From Condylostoma magnum (Eukaryota; Ciliophora; Heterotrichea; Heterotrichida; Condylostomatidae), in the NCBI GenBank assembly GCA_920105805.1, contig CAKKTI010000127.1, positions 1 to 49,534 on the forward strand: a DNA stretch of 49,534 nt. Direction: 5' to 3'. Made by a program: the position numbers and the translations under genes. Of this stretch, positions 12,123 to 25,842 are shown piece by piece (positions within the stretch are counted from its first letter, which is position 1; every line of letters starts with the position of its first letter). The notes under the pieces were generated by a model. It did no database searches. It had not been told where the DNA came from and saw nothing but the letters and a program-made list of their open reading frames with translations.

Positions 12123-13202
12123 ATGGGTTATTACAGAAACAGAAACAGGCGGTCCCGATCACCCCGTCGCAATTTTAGACGTAGATCTCCCCAACGTCAG
12201 CGCAAAAGACGTAGATCAGCTTCCTCTTACTCAAGCCCAGATTCCGACTATCTTCGATCAGCATCGTGAATAGTAGGAAGATCTAGAAGTAGGTCCCCTC
12301 ATCCCTGGCTAAGACAAATAAGCGATAGTTAGCAAAAGGATAAGGATAGAGAACTTTTCTGGGATGGGTTTCAGTGGGTGTCTAGAGCCAATATGGCTAT
12401 TACTAATATTGATCAGGTACTAGAGGCTAATAGAAGGGCCAGGAGGCTAGGGCTATCTAATATTCCTCACTAATTCAACATAGATGATAACCAAATAAAA
12501 CAATTTCTGGCTAAAAAGATGATTGAATACGAGTTAAATGATCCTGGAAATGAAGAACCTGTATTAAAAGTTGAGTGTAATAGGGAAAAACCTGATCACT
12601 GTATAGTCGAGTTTTCTTCATAAGATGAGGCTAACAGGGCCTAAAGACTTGATGGAATTTTAATGTTAGGAAATGCATTGAAAGTAGCAAAAACGTAAGA
12701 TATAGAAGGACAGATCAATCTTTTACAAAGACTTGGAGTTAATTCTGAAGTCATTAGTAAAAATGACAATGTGGAAACATCAGCACAAGCAGCAGCTGCC
12801 GCAGCAGCTGCTATAAAAGACATATAAGGCCAGACACAAGAACTTTAACTAGAGAACTCCTATACACAGGAAAAACCATAAGTACTGAAGATTTCAGGGT
12901 TCACTCGACAAAGCGAGGTGAGCAGATACCCTGAGTCTGAGTTTCTGGAAATAGAAGCAGATATGAACGATCAGTTTACCAGGTTTGGAACTGTCATCTA
13001 CTGTAGAATGGTCAGACCCTCAGAGGCTAAAATGGGAGCGGAGGCCGGATGCGTTTTAATAGAATTTGCCAACCCAGAATGTGCAGACCAAGCAAAACTA
13101 AGAATGTAAGGAAAGAAATTCGATAAACGAGAGATTAAAATAATAGAAGTTCCTAATAAAGTGTTCCAGGAAGAGTTTCGTATTGCTGAAAGAGTTGATT
13201 AG
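12123..13202 (+). CDS. U2AF2: Splicing factor U2AF large subunit
   Basis: A 359-residue protein. The N-terminal 60 residues are Arg/Ser-rich (RNRNRRSRSPRR). A short LFWDGFQW segment follows where U2AF65 carries its small-subunit-binding motif. An RRM then begins with LSNIPHQFNIDDNQIKQFL, and an alanine run lies near residue 225. The C-terminal U2AF homology motif (LKISGFTRQSE...GCVLIEFANPECADQ...KFDKREIKIIEVPNK) closes the protein. A canonical second RRM is missing, and the spacer with the Ala run stands in its place, so it is shorter than the human protein (475). It recognises the 3' splice site region, so this genome does splice. The stop is TAG-TAA. The DYRK gene begins 12 nt later in the same frame. 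Confidence 0.85.
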
Positions 13203-13214
13203 TAATTTATAAAA

Positions 13215-14924
<1,710 letters not shown>

Positions 14925-14973
14925 TACACTCATTAGACTTAGCTCTTTTATGAAAGTAAAAATTTGGAGGGGG

Positions 14974-16272
14974 TTATCGCCTTGTTGAGTATCTTTGCAC
15001 TTTCTTAAGAGCTATATGAAATGTTTGTCTGTACGTAGATGCTGGATTTATATATTTTGGCAGTCTAATAACAGATCTACTTTATGACTTTCTCTTTTAT
15101 CTTAAATTCATTTTAGGAACAAATTGTCTGTTAGTATTCAAAAAAGTATCAAGTATGGATTACTAGTATCTTTATGGCTTCTAGTTTAAATCTTCTTACG
15201 AATCTCTTTTCTGATAATATTTCTTAAGCTACTACTAAACGATTTATCTGTCAATTACAATTTTTTATTTTAGAATTTCTAATGATTCACTTTACATAGC
15301 TTTTTACGAGAAAATTTCCTTTTTTATTTATATTACCTCAGCCTTTATTGACATACAATCACAATTATAATATCACCTCTAGCTTTAATCCATTAATTCT
15401 TCTAAACCACATATCTCATGTTGCCCTTTTATAATCAAGTTTATGTTTTTCTTTTGATAAAGAGGCTGTGCTAATGAGGAACATTTTAACTTAGAAAAGC
15501 TATTATTGCTTTAAATTAAGCTCAAAGTTTTGAATAATCTAAGTTCACCTTGAGTTATTATATAAATCTTATCAAATTATTCGCCTTACTTAAATAGACT
15601 TTAATTCAGTTTAAGTTTTATTGTTTTAAAGTAATAAGACAATTTTAGTAAGCTTACCTTAGCTCATCTACTAAAGCAAGGAATTTACTGTAAAAACTAA
15701 ACTCTATTTTCTAGTTTTTACTACTCAAAATCCCCTAAAATCGTTAGAAAGTCTTATTTATTCAAATACGCAACTTTTACATTATCAATACATTATATAG
15801 TAGCAGCTCTAGGTTTTTCAAGTATCAAAGAAAATTCCCCAAAAGTATCGCCTGCTTATAAAACATTAACAATGCTAGAATTAGCTTAAAACTGTGTATA
15901 TTTCTCGTCATCAATACTAGGTACTATTTCCTTGATAATTTTTTAAAAAAGTTTATTTGAGTTCCTCTTAGGTGATCTCTCCTCTACAATTTCATAATCG
16001 TCAATAATAACATTAACTGAGCCTTTGAGTATCAAATAGAACCTATCTCCTTACTCTCCTTAATTCAAAATCACCTCATTACTCTTAAACACCCCAAGCT
16101 CAATAGCTTTACAACATTCCTACAGAATATTTATCTTCTTAGCCTTTTATTACAACAATTTAAACAGCTTAATGTTTTTAATTAGATTGCTTAAGTAGTT
16201 TAAATCCTACTACCTCCTCTGCCTCTTAGGAATAATTAATATCCTTTTGATCTCCTAATAATTTTATATCAT
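14974..16272 (-). CDS. Cyclic-nucleotide-binding protein with two cNMP-type domains
   Basis: A protein of about 432 residues without membrane segments. The first cNMP-binding domain shows LNQGEQGDRFYLILKGSVNV and, after a charged insert, QAGDTFGEFSLILEKPRAATI, including the GEFSL and PRAAT phosphate-binding signature. A second, weaker domain follows (LFKQGEQFDKIYIITQGEL, GQHEICGLEELMD) whose phosphate loop has lost the canonical Arg pattern. Ciliates have many such proteins related to PKA regulatory subunits, but no kinase-inhibitor sequence is seen. The ATG is 10 nt past the TECR stop. The end is set at TAA 14974-14976; the next in-frame stop, a TGA at 14905-14907, would overlap DYRK. Confidence 0.75.
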
Positions 16273-16282
16273 TTTGAAATTA

Positions 16283-17167
16283 CTAAAAAACGAAAGGAAC
16301 TAATGCTCTACGATTTTTTGGGTACTTATCGAATTCTTTCCTATATCTTCTATGTCTCTGCATGGCCCAATTCTAGAGCGTAAATACCATTAAAATCCAA
16401 AATACGAAAGAAGCCAAGGATTTACTATAAATAGCAAAAATAGTCCATGCCAATATCTCCCAAAAGTAATTAGCACAAGAGACGTATCCAAACCCACAGC
16501 CCTCAGGAATTCCTCTATCTTTAGTACCAGGTTTTCTCAAATTCCTTAGTATCACATGAGTTCTAAAATTCATAAACTACGCCAACAGGTAAAGTCCCAG
16601 TACTCCAAAGTGACATACAATAGGCATGGTGTAATCAGTGTAAAGAGGATGGAACAGAAAATAGCCTATTAAAATGCCTCCGAAACCCCAGTAGTAAGCG
16701 CAGTTGTAAAATATTCTTGAATACGGCATCGTCGCATTACTGAATCTGTGGATAAACAGGGATTCTAACTCTCTCTTTATATAGTGGAGCATAAGCATAA
16801 CAAATCCGAAGTGTTAGGTAAGTGTTCTGGGAGTAGAAGTGCCGTAGATGCATTCAGGGAAGAAGTATAAGATTGGGAAAATTATACAGGGCCCGAAGTA
16901 CTCAATCAGGAAAACTATTCGCCAGGAGACCTAAGGGCCTAAGTCTTTAAATACTAAGATTTTTTGATCCACACTATTTTTAAGCACAGCTTAATCATCG
17001 GTTAATCTAGTCCCATCTGCCTTGCCTACAGTAAAAAGTTAGCGATCTACAGTGAATTTCTTGTTCTTCTGGTAAAACTGGCTTTTAAACTCACTTAAGG
17101 TAGTTTTATCTGTTATTTGAAATGTCCCTAAATCCTTGCCTGATCTGGAGACTACTTATATTTCCAT
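16283..17167 (-). CDS. TECR: Trans-2,3-enoyl-CoA reductase (very-long-chain fatty acid elongation)
   Basis: A 294-residue protein, close to the 300-310 usual for TECR/Tsc13. An N-terminal ubiquitin-like region (residues 1-80) is followed by a multi-pass membrane domain of the steroid 5-alpha-reductase C-terminal type. Recognisable motifs are the KRELESLFIHRFSNATMP segment, NFRTHVILRNLR, GCGFGYVSCANYFWE and the C-terminal KEFDKYPKNRRALVPF. The enzyme performs the last reduction of each elongation cycle in the ER. The family normally ends right after this PFxF motif, and here TAG-TAA stands at that place, a strong case for TAG as stop. The gene lies between calpain (29 nt upstream) and the cNMP protein (10 nt downstream). 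Confidence 0.93.
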
Positions 17168-17196
17168 AATTATTAACTAACTTAAAAACCTAATTA

Positions 17197-19086
17197 CTAA
17201 GCTGATGAGATAGTCTTTCTCATTCCAAGACTAATACAAGTCTCTTCTAGCATATCAATTTGCTGTTTTACGACAATAGCACTTTCCCCGGGTCCAAGAT
17301 TTACTTTATAGGAGTCATCAGCATATGGCTCTAGCAGCTATATGTTCTCAAATGCCTTATGCATGACTGTTAGCTCAACTACTTTATCAGATGATCTGTT
17401 ATCAATTCCATCTACTAAAATACCTTCAGTTTGATTATCTTCCTCATCTACTCCAGTGTAATCTAAAGTATAGAAGTAGATCTCGGGTCCTATTTACCTC
17501 TCCTCTCCTAGCTCTCTGACTAACTGTATATTGAAAGTCCTCTACAGGAAATCTTTGTTCTCAAACGTCGAATCTTTTATAGTTGTCTCTGAGGAGGAGT
17601 ACACTGAAAATCCGAATTGCTCTGTGAAATTTTCTACCCAATCTATTTAAACGTAGACTGCATATGTGCCAGCTGACAGTGTTTCATCCAGCCACACATC
17701 TCTTACATATGCATTTGACGCTCCTCTTTTGTACTTAAGTCGCTTTCCTGATATTTTACTTATGATTATTCTAGCTGGGCTATAATCATACCCAGAATCC
17801 TCCTAGAACCTCCTTGTATCAACTTAAGTTACTATGAAATACGCATGAGTTTCCTACTTAAACGTGACATTAAACACTGAATACTTCCCTTCACCTTAAC
17901 TAGAGTGTAAACCAGTATGGAAGTAATCATCATGAACTCTGCAAATAGTAATAGATGTGAAATACTTACAAAAATCTTCAACTTTCATCCAAAACCTTCC
18001 ATCATTAGAGTTTTCCCAACCACAAATTTTCTTGTTTTCATCCGTCCAGGATACTGCATCATTGTCACTCCACTCGCCAGTCCATTCTTACTCTCCCCAC
18101 GGATTCCTTATCATGAGAATTCTAGCCTCTCCTTTAGGCCCATTTACTATTTTAGTATCAATAACTGCATAGGCGTGTAAAGTAACCAGTCCCATCTCGT
18201 TTACTAGATCCCCACAGCCATCATTTCCCGATGAAGCTGCTGTTATTATCCAGTTTTAATCATTAGCCTCATAAACTCTCTCCCAGAAGTCCTCTACTTC
18301 TTCAGTTTCTATAATCTCACATGGACCTCCAGTAAAATCTGTTAGAACATCCTCTGTGAAGCCTGCATCTATATTCCAGTAAGAGCCGAATCTCTTAGCC
18401 CAGGCTTTCTCGAGGAGAAGTACCCAAAGTTCCGCTATATTTTGCTGATAATTAGGGCCAGAAAACGCTACTTTTCCGTCTTAAGTGCATGGGAAAAAGT
18501 CATCTAAAGTAAACTCAGTTCTCACTCCCATATCGAATATATGCACAACATAACACCCAGAAGGTTAGTACTGCTCAGTATCAAAGCATTTCTTTATGCG
18601 ATGCTCGAATTCAGCCATAGCCGACAGACTTGAAAGGAAGTAGCAGTCTCCTAGGTTCCCCTGCAAAATATCATTAGGATCTATAGAGTTAAAAACCATT
18701 ATGCTGTTCTATTTCTTAAAGATCTCGTCACAACGTTTCCAAGTAAATGTCTTCCACTAGCGTTAAATATCAAATTCAGCAAGAGACCAGTCCTTTATCA
18801 AACTGGTTGAATTAGCTGGAAATTGAGTATCAACGAATATCTCTTACGTTTTCTCAAAATTCTTTCTTATATCTTATGATGGAATGTTATTTGAAGTTGT
18901 TATGAATGCCTAGGTGTATAGGTGATGCCCTATATTAGCAAGTTCTTATTAGTCTCTGTATATTTATTCAGAGTCATCTACTTCGTATTCGTCAAATTAT
19001 TTCCAGATTTCATCTTCTTCAAATTCATCATCATCTTCAAAGTCTAAAAACTCATTTTAGTTGTCTGACTGCGCCCACCAAGCCAT
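17197..19086 (-). CDS. Calpain-family cysteine protease (C2)
   Basis: A 629-residue protein. After an acidic N-terminus (Asp/Glu-rich, residues 10-45) comes the calpain protease core: GNLGDCYFLSSLSAMAE with catalytic Cys148, HAYAVIDTK with catalytic His, and IRNPWGEQEWTGEWSDND with catalytic Asn. C2-like beta domains form the C-terminal half (from about residue 380). No EF-hand domain is present, so it is an atypical calpain. Activity is expected to be Ca2+-dependent and cytosolic. The frame is continuous, and the stop is TAG-TAA after RKTISSA. Confidence 0.93.
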
Positions 19087-19848
19087 TTTTGTATAGTGGG
19101 AAGGTTTTTAGTATATTATTGAAGGTTATATTTGGAATGTTAAGAGGAAATTGTTTATTATTATGATTAAAATAAGCTGCATGTAATACATCTGTTGTTT
19201 TATAGTATATTTGTTAGCCTATGATAATAGTAAAAGGTAGTATATTTCAAAAAACTTAAATGCTTTAAATTTGCACTGTGATTAATGCAAATAAAGTTAG
19301 ATTCTATAATAAACATTGTTCTTTTATGTAATTATTGGAATGTATATTGTGGGCGTAAAGCAGTACTTAATTCACTCATAATAATTTAGATTTATTTTTA
19401 GTATATGTTTATCTAATACACCACTACTTGAGATCGTAATAAAAAAATCATTCAGTACAAATACCCAGTCCAAGATTTCTCTACATACAAAACAAATTCT
19501 AGCTTATATAAGCTATAAGGACATTTATATATTAGCATTATAAAAATGAATTATATAGCGTTTCAAAAATATCTAATATTCAATTACTGGGATTACAAAC
19601 TGCTAGCTTTAAATATCATAAATATAAAAAGCTTTAATATAGCTAGTAATATTAACTAGAGAAAAATATTTTTACAAATACATAAGACAAATAATGACCT
19701 GTATATCAAAAATAACTTCCCATGGCATTAAATATGCTATATAATTAATACAAAATTTTATATACCAGTAGAGTATCTCAATATCAAAAAATTAGATTAG
19801 ATATTCCAAAAATTCTAGCATAAATTAATTTATTGGTTAATATAAAAA
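19087..19848. other. AT-rich intergenic region
   Basis: About 760 nt, largely A and T with short homopolymers, between the divergent calpain and Myb genes. It presumably holds both promoters. I see no conserved gene, RNA or repeat in it. Confidence 0.6.
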
Positions 19849-20244
19849 ATGTCATTAAACATTAATTCTAGATACAGCTAGGGTCGGTGGACCAAAGAAG
19901 AACACAATAGATTTCTGATGGGAATTCAGCAGTACGGGAAAAACTGAAAGCATGTTACAAAGGCTGTACAGACCAGATCTCTTATTCAGGTAAGGTCTCA
20001 TGCTTAAAAGTACTACCTTAAGCTACAGAGCAAGTTTGTACAGCAGCCTCCACCTCTTTTAGAGGATATTAAGCCAAAAATGACGTATTTGGTAGAGTAC
20101 AACAAAAATCAAGGCCTGGGGCAACCTAATTTAGAGTACATAGACAATATTGAAAGAATAATTCAAGGATAATTTGTACCAGAGATAAAGCTTCCGTGTA
20201 TTGAAGCGCTTCAGAGTGTGAATAAGAGCCCTTTTCAAATTTGA
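19849..20244 (+). CDS. SHAQKYF-class single-repeat Myb transcription factor
   Basis: A 131-residue protein with one Myb/SANT repeat at residues 12-65: GRWTKEEHNRFLMGIQQYGKNW, then TRSLIQVRSHAQKYY. The SHAQKY motif in the third helix defines the class also known from plants and amoebae. Codon 33, the second of the regularly spaced Trp residues of the repeat, is TGA (19945-19947). The gene then ends at another TGA (20242-20244), with no TAA or TAG in frame for a long way after it. So within one short gene TGA is read as Trp and as stop. A likely nuclear DNA-binding regulator; targets are unknown. Confidence 0.88.
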
Positions 20245-21076
20245 TCATATATATTAATTGATTGTTTTATTTTAAATTTTGATACCTTGTTCTTTAATTT
20301 TTTATTCCAAGATTTAGTTTTTATCAAGGAATACTTCACTTTTTGAGCTTATATTACCATGAATGTGGTTATTTAATTATGTGTTTGATTATTATAGGCT
20401 TTTAGAAAGTTTGAAAAATAATACCGGTGATTTTGGTATATCAGAAATTGTATAATGTTTGATTTAATTTAGAATCTATTAGTCCTATAGATAATAAATT
20501 AATTGTTTGATTATAGTAATAATATAAAAGCCAGTTTGGTTATATTATAACAGAATCATTAATATAGTAAAAGATTCCAAAATATTATGATTTTGATATT
20601 TATATAACTTTGAACAAAACATATTAACTTCTTACTATGTTATGTTATCAATATAGTTGCGTTTTGTATTTAAAGTTTATTGCAAGGTATTAGTATGATA
20701 TTAATAATAATAATATTTTACTATATTAATTGTATATCTTTATTTCATATGTTTAATATACAATATATCTAATAGCTAATTACAGATAATTAAGTGAATA
20801 TCCAGATCTTATTTAAAATCAAATATCTAATATCCAAATGCAAGATCTATTATATAATAAAGTTACAATAAAAGTGGAAATTACAGAATTATTATACAAC
20901 AATGTATTTTCATAGTTTTTAGTGTATATCAATTCTAACATGAGTACTTTTAGTTTTCTTAAAATAATACAGCCTTTTACATCCCAAAATGATATTGAAA
21001 CATTTTAACAATTAATATACAAAGCATATACAACTTTATTAGAAAAAATGCTAAGTCAATCACTTTTATCTTTATA
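20245..21076. other. AT-rich intergenic region
   Basis: About 830 nt between the Myb gene and the Cys-rich surface protein gene, extremely AT-rich with many short ATATT-type runs. No gene or repeat is recognised on either strand. Confidence 0.6.
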
Positions 21077-22495
21077 ATGAAATTCACATAATTAACATTA
21101 TTAATTCTACTTTAAACCATCCCCCTATCCTACAGCTAATGCCCGAAAGTAACATGCAGTAAACAAAAATCTAATCTTGAGTGTTACAACTACGACAAAG
21201 AAAATTCAAAGCTAGAAATAAGCGATTGCCCATCCTAAATGACTTGCGAGGCTAATAACATGTATCTCCTTTTAGCCCACGATTTGAACACTCCAATCTA
21301 GTACTGTAAAGATTAATTCTACGTACCTGAATTAAAGTACCCTGGTGAGTATTGCACAGATAACTAAGAATGTTTGTCCGAAATATGCGAAAATAGAACA
21401 TGTAAAGGGAAGCAGCTTGGAGAGATTTGCAGTTAGTAATAAGACTGTGATATTGGATTAAGCTGCAGTGAATCTAACTCTGGAGTTTGTATTATTTAGT
21501 CGAAATAAGGAGAAAGTTGTGTCATTTCTGATAATTGTGTCAATAGTTCTGCGTGTTATAATGGAGTGTGTAGGGAGTATTATTCTCTTTCTAATGGTGC
21601 AAGATTTTTAGAGAATGATCCTAATATAACCTCCTTTTTATGCAGTACTGGGTACATTGATGAGAGACTAGTATGCGCTGATCCCCCAAGAGGACGATTT
21701 GACCCAGATAAGTCCTGTAGATTTGATAGAGATTGTGAAGGTGTATAACCCAATGGAAATGTAGTAGAAGGGAGTTGTCGTTGTGGACTAAATGAAGATA
21801 GACTATCGTATTGCAGAGCTCAATAAGGCGATGATGAGTATCTTGCTCTAAAATAAGCAATTAAAAACTTAATACTAATAAATCAATCTTGCCATACATC
21901 GATAGCATTCAGTTAAAGATGTCACGCAATTGCAGGGAAAATTGAAATATAAGAGTTCCTTGCAACGTATTATATATATCTATACAGAAACCTATTGATA
22001 AATGTAAAAAGCTGTGCATTAGACTTAATAAATCCTTATGCAAAGGATTATAAGTACATTAAAACTGATGAGGATGAGTCAGAATTAGACGAGGAGATTA
22101 TAATTACTGTAATAGCTGTAATCTTCATAATTATAATAGTCTCAGGAATAATTTTTTGTTTGATAATCCGAAAAAACTAAAGAAGAGATCTTTGAGAGGA
22201 TTAAAGTAATATGTAAGATAATGCGTTTGGTGTAGCTTCAAGTCGGCTTGTTAAGGTTTCAGATTTATAAACAGGATCGAAATTTTCTTTAGAAGAGTTT
22301 TAATTAGACTAGGACAATAATCTTGCTTTGAAGATTGGGATTCCAATAGGACTCCAAGCTGATAGCTCTACATATGAAATTAGGAATAATAATCAAAACT
22401 TTCCATTAGCTGAGTCCTAGACTCCGATTGTTTAGTTAAGCATGCATAGTGATATAGAAGATGGAAGCTTACAATCAAAAATTATAGAGAAATGA
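21077..22495 (+). CDS. Cys-rich single-pass membrane protein (surface receptor-like)
   Basis: A 472-residue protein with a clear secretory signal peptide (residues 1-24, hydrophobic LTLLILLQTIPL). An extracellular part of about 310 residues has regularly spaced Cys, for example GEICSQQQDCDIGLSC and GESCVISDNC. One transmembrane helix (about 341-363, IIITVIAVIFIIIIVSG) and a cytoplasmic tail of about 105 Ser/Asp-rich residues follow. The Cys spacing recalls dickkopf/EB-type disulphide modules common in ciliate surface proteins, but ligand and role are unknown. It should be a type I plasma- or ciliary-membrane protein. The stop is TGA after KIIEK. An earlier in-frame TGA in the tail (DLWED) is read as Trp. 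Confidence 0.8.
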
Positions 22496-22712
22496 TTATT
22501 AAATTTTTATTTAAGTTTCTTATGGTTAGTGTATTAATAACTCATTAGCATGTACTTAGATTATAATACTTTTTACTTGTCTTAAGAAAAACATATTTTC
22601 CCCTTTGTACTTCCATTATTAATAATCACTAATTTTTTCCTGTGTTTTTATTCATATAGATTAAATAAGAATTATATAAAAATAAACAACACTATTTACT
22701 CTAAAATAATAA

Positions 22713-23954
22713 ATGTAGCAAGAATAGGTCTTCCAGCAAAAATACCAAATGCTTAAAGTGCTAGGAAAAGGAGGCTTCGGATAAGTTATTTAAGCAAAAA
22801 ACATACTAACAAATCAATAAGTAGCAATTAAAATAGATATTAAGAGGAAAGGCCCTTGCTTAAAAGAAGTCGGCATTTTATCCCAAATTCACCCAGCTTA
22901 AGGATTCCCCTAAGTATTAGACTCAGGCTCAACAGACAACTACACTTACATGACTCTTGAGCTCTTAGGCCCCAATATAAACCAAGTAATGAGATAGCAA
23001 AGAAGAGTCCTAGATCCAGCTACAATTGCAGATATAGCAATCTAATGTATACAAAGGCTTCAACATCTACACTCAGTCGGATTTGTGCATAGGGATATAA
23101 AACCTTAGCAATTCTTAATAGGAAAACAAAGAATGGTTTACTTAGTAGATTTTGGGTTAACAGAAAGATTTATGGAGAATGGAGTGCATTTAAGATTTTA
23201 GAAAAGGTGTTCAAGGGCTGGGAATTCTTCATTTTCTTCGTTGAATAATCACTAAGGGATTAGATAAAGCAGGAGAGATGACCTTGAGTCTGTTGGGTAT
23301 ATGCTAGTATATCTAATGAAAGGGAAACTGCCCTGATAGATGTCGAGTGAAAAGAATTCTAAGGTAAAATGATAAAAAGTGTTTAATATAAAATCAAAGA
23401 TTACTTTATAGGAATTATGTCAGAATTGCCCAGATGAGTTTTCTAATTTTATTAATTATACAAGAGGAATCGGGTATGATGAAAATCCTAACTATCAATA
23501 TCTCTGTAATATTTTGAACAGTGTAAAGCAAAGGAGTAGAAGTTGCTTAAATGAACTGTTCTTCTAGTTTTAAATTAAAGAAGAAAGGTCTTCATCTAAT
23601 AATAGAAGATTGCACAGTAGAACGCACAATAAAGATTAATTTTAATAGAAAAAAGCTATACTAAACTTATCAGCTAATAAGGCAGGCTTAATGAGAGATT
23701 TTAGACCAGTATCTAAATTATGTAGGGCTAATAATTCAAATGAGAAGATGTTAAAGGCAAATTAAGATTTAACTAGGAAGTTTTACTTGTAAAAGCTATA
23801 AAGAAGAGCCCTGACTCCTAATTTAATGCTAGATGATATTAAGTTCCAACATGAATCAAGAAGAATTAAATAAATTACGTCAAATAAAGAAATAAGTAAT
23901 ATTTAGGTTATTAATTATTAGCATTTAGTTGTGCCTGCTGGTTTTACTATATAA
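22713..23954 (+). CDS. Casein kinase 1-family protein kinase
   Basis: A protein of about 413 residues. The CK1-type kinase domain covers residues 12-290: LGKGGFGQVIQAKN, MTLELLGPNI, HRDIKPQQFLIG, VDFGLTERF. The typical CK1 substrate-site insert with [23 protein letters not shown] follows. The Trp of LPWQ, almost invariant in CK1, is TGA at 23334-23336, strong evidence that TGA can code Trp here. The C-terminal 120 residues are basic and low in complexity. The end is set at TAA 23952-23954; a TGA at 23958-23960 is the alternative. The next gene faces it on the minus strand. Confidence 0.92.
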
Positions 23955-24037
23955 CTATGATTTTTCCTGAATTCAAATCTAGTAATTTTCTGAGATAAAC
24001 TTGGCTTATGATTTAGAACAATCGATGACTTAAATCG

Positions 24038-24808
24038 CTATATACCTGATTACTATTATAAATTATTTTAATCATTATAGGAAGTTTTGAATTTCTTTGT
24101 TTATCTTTCTAATAATCGCTTTTTATGCAAGATTTCATCGTTTTATTATTTAACCTTTTCTAATACATAGTTTTTGTTGATTTGCTGTAATTATTATGTA
24201 GCTATTCTTTCATTATTTATTTAGTTATTAAGTTGTTAGATTTTTTTATTTGCTTCTGATACCTTTGTAGCTACTTTTTGCCTGTAATATTTAGCAATTG
24301 ATATTTTCTATAGACTATCTTTTAATTCTCTCTACAAAAATTCTTATTCTTACAGTTTTCTGTCAAAATTTACTTTAAGTAGTTTGCTGGTAGTAGAAAG
24401 AGATTTATCCTCATTTAATTTCTATATCTAAGGAATTTAATCGTAGTGTGTTACAACAGGTCTTTATCTTAATTGCTCAAGCTTATCCTTCTTATATTCC
24501 AATGATTATTATAATTCTTCAATTGTGTCTTCATAGTTTATTGAATCCTAGCATTTTATTGATTATTTAAGGAAGGAGTAGCTGTTATTCAACTTCTTAT
24601 ATTTACGCTTGGCATATGTCAGTCTCTTGTTATATTTATTTACTTTGCGTTTAAGCTGTATGCTTTCAAGCCAAGGAGAGGCACTTGCTCTTTCCAAACT
24701 TGATTTAGCTGAATCCATTGTATCATCAGTTATTTATCTTCCTCCTACTAAATTTGTTGCTACTTGAATTGTTCTTAAAAAGCGGTAGTATGGCTTATCA
24801 CCCAGCAT
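24038..24808 (-). CDS. Coiled-coil protein of unknown function
   Basis: A protein of about 256 residues starting MLGDKPYYRFLRTIQVATN. From about residue 70 it is almost entirely Lys/Gln/Glu/Leu-rich coiled coil (for example LKRKVNKYNKRLTYAKRKYK). No family is recognised; a cytoskeletal role is plausible. The C-terminus is unclear because several TAA and TAG codons lie near the end and the frame remains protein-like to the edge of the CK1 gene. I used the last stop before CK1. The gene could also be the second exon of the 24880-25302 gene, joined through an intron of about 70 nt. Confidence 0.55.
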
Positions 24809-24879
24809 TTATCAGTATATTTAAATTATAATGAGAGTTTCTTTGATTAAAATATGATAGATTTAAACATTTACCTAAT

Positions 24880-25302
24880 TCACCTTTTAAACTTTATGCT
24901 AACTGAAATTAACCCAGATACCTTTGTAGAATCTTGTTTCTTTAGCCCTTTTAATCTATTTTAAGACTAAACAAGGTTTTTTGATATAAAATTATGCTGA
25001 ATTTAGAAGGGCTTGGCTACTGTTGGACTTAGTCTTCTTAGATCTTTTATATTTTGAACTCTTTACTTTAGATTAAATACTTTGCTTGGTGTAAAAGATT
25101 TTCATGAGTTTGCAATTACTGGGTACTTTTTTATATTTCTCTCGATAGGCTAAGGTGTTTAAGATTACTTTTATTATTTGAAAACTGGCTTTAAAACCTT
25201 AGTTCGTTGAAGCTCTCACTTTTAAATACTGTCTCCTAATAATTTACTAGTAGATACATTTAATTTATTGACTCAGTTGTCTTTGGGTAGTTTAAAAACC
25301 AT
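24880..25302 (-). CDS. Small basic protein of unknown function
   Basis: A 140-residue Lys/Gln-rich protein (MVFKLPKDNWVNKLNVSTS) ending at TGA after SIKFKR. It lies 77 nt downstream of ALG13 and 71 nt upstream of the coiled-coil gene at 24808, all on the minus strand. TGA codons at the 10th (DNW), 29th and 60th positions or so are read as Trp. No domain is recognised. It might be a first exon of the next gene, since the join region contains GT and AG dinucleotides. The sequence alone does not decide. Confidence 0.5.
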
Positions 25303-25379
25303 TTTAAATTTTTGTGTTTAAATTTGTCTAGTGTTATTGTATATACAAGATTTAGTGATAATTAATTATATACTAAAGA

Positions 25380-25841
25380 TCACGCAAATCTTAAAATCTC
25401 TTCTATCAACGGCTCATAATCAAACTAAGGCAAAGGATTCGGAGTAAAGTTAACGGATTATATAATACAGTCTTCTAGCTAATTCAAATCACTGCACATT
25501 ATTAAGCATCCTAGTTCAAATAACCTACTAGCAATCTCCATTTAATGATTTTCCATTAACTTAGTATTAACAATAGCAATCACCTTTTTCCTATTTCTCA
25601 AACATTCTAGTATAGTTCCTGTTCCAGCATGTGTAATTATTAAATCTGAGTTGATAATATCATCCATAATACTATCCTTAAACCTAAAATAATTAGATTA
25701 AGGAATATGCAAGCCATTTCCTATTTAGAAAACAATTTCCTGTACTCCAATACTACCTAAAACCTATCTTATTTCTTACTTATCAGCTTTAACTACTAAA
25801 TCGTTAAACTATGTTGTCCCAACAGTAATAAAACATTTCAT
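25380..25841 (-). CDS. ALG13: ALG13, catalytic subunit of UDP-GlcNAc transferase
   Basis: A 153-residue protein, matching the short form of the family. It opens MKCFITVGTTQFNDLV, the nucleotide-sugar-binding N-terminus, and has the GT28 motif THAGTGTILECLRNRKKVIAIVN, followed by NHQMEIASRLFELG. With the membrane partner ALG14 it adds the second GlcNAc to dolichol-PP-GlcNAc on the cytosolic face of the ER. The stop is TGA right after LRFA. The start codon follows the stop of the upstream coiled-coil gene by a single nucleotide, in a different frame. Confidence 0.93.
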
Positions 25842-25842
25842 T

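Noticed and set aside
14925-15260. Extension of DYRK beyond 14924 with a helical, HEAT-like translation
   Set aside because: The opposite strand encodes the tail of the cNMP-binding protein in a continuous frame; the plus reading is its shadow.
17939-17969. Perfect-looking 31-nt GTAAGT...CAG intron in calpain (minus strand)
   Set aside because: Its translation (KYFTSITIC) is the conserved continuation of the calpain core and removing it would break the frame.
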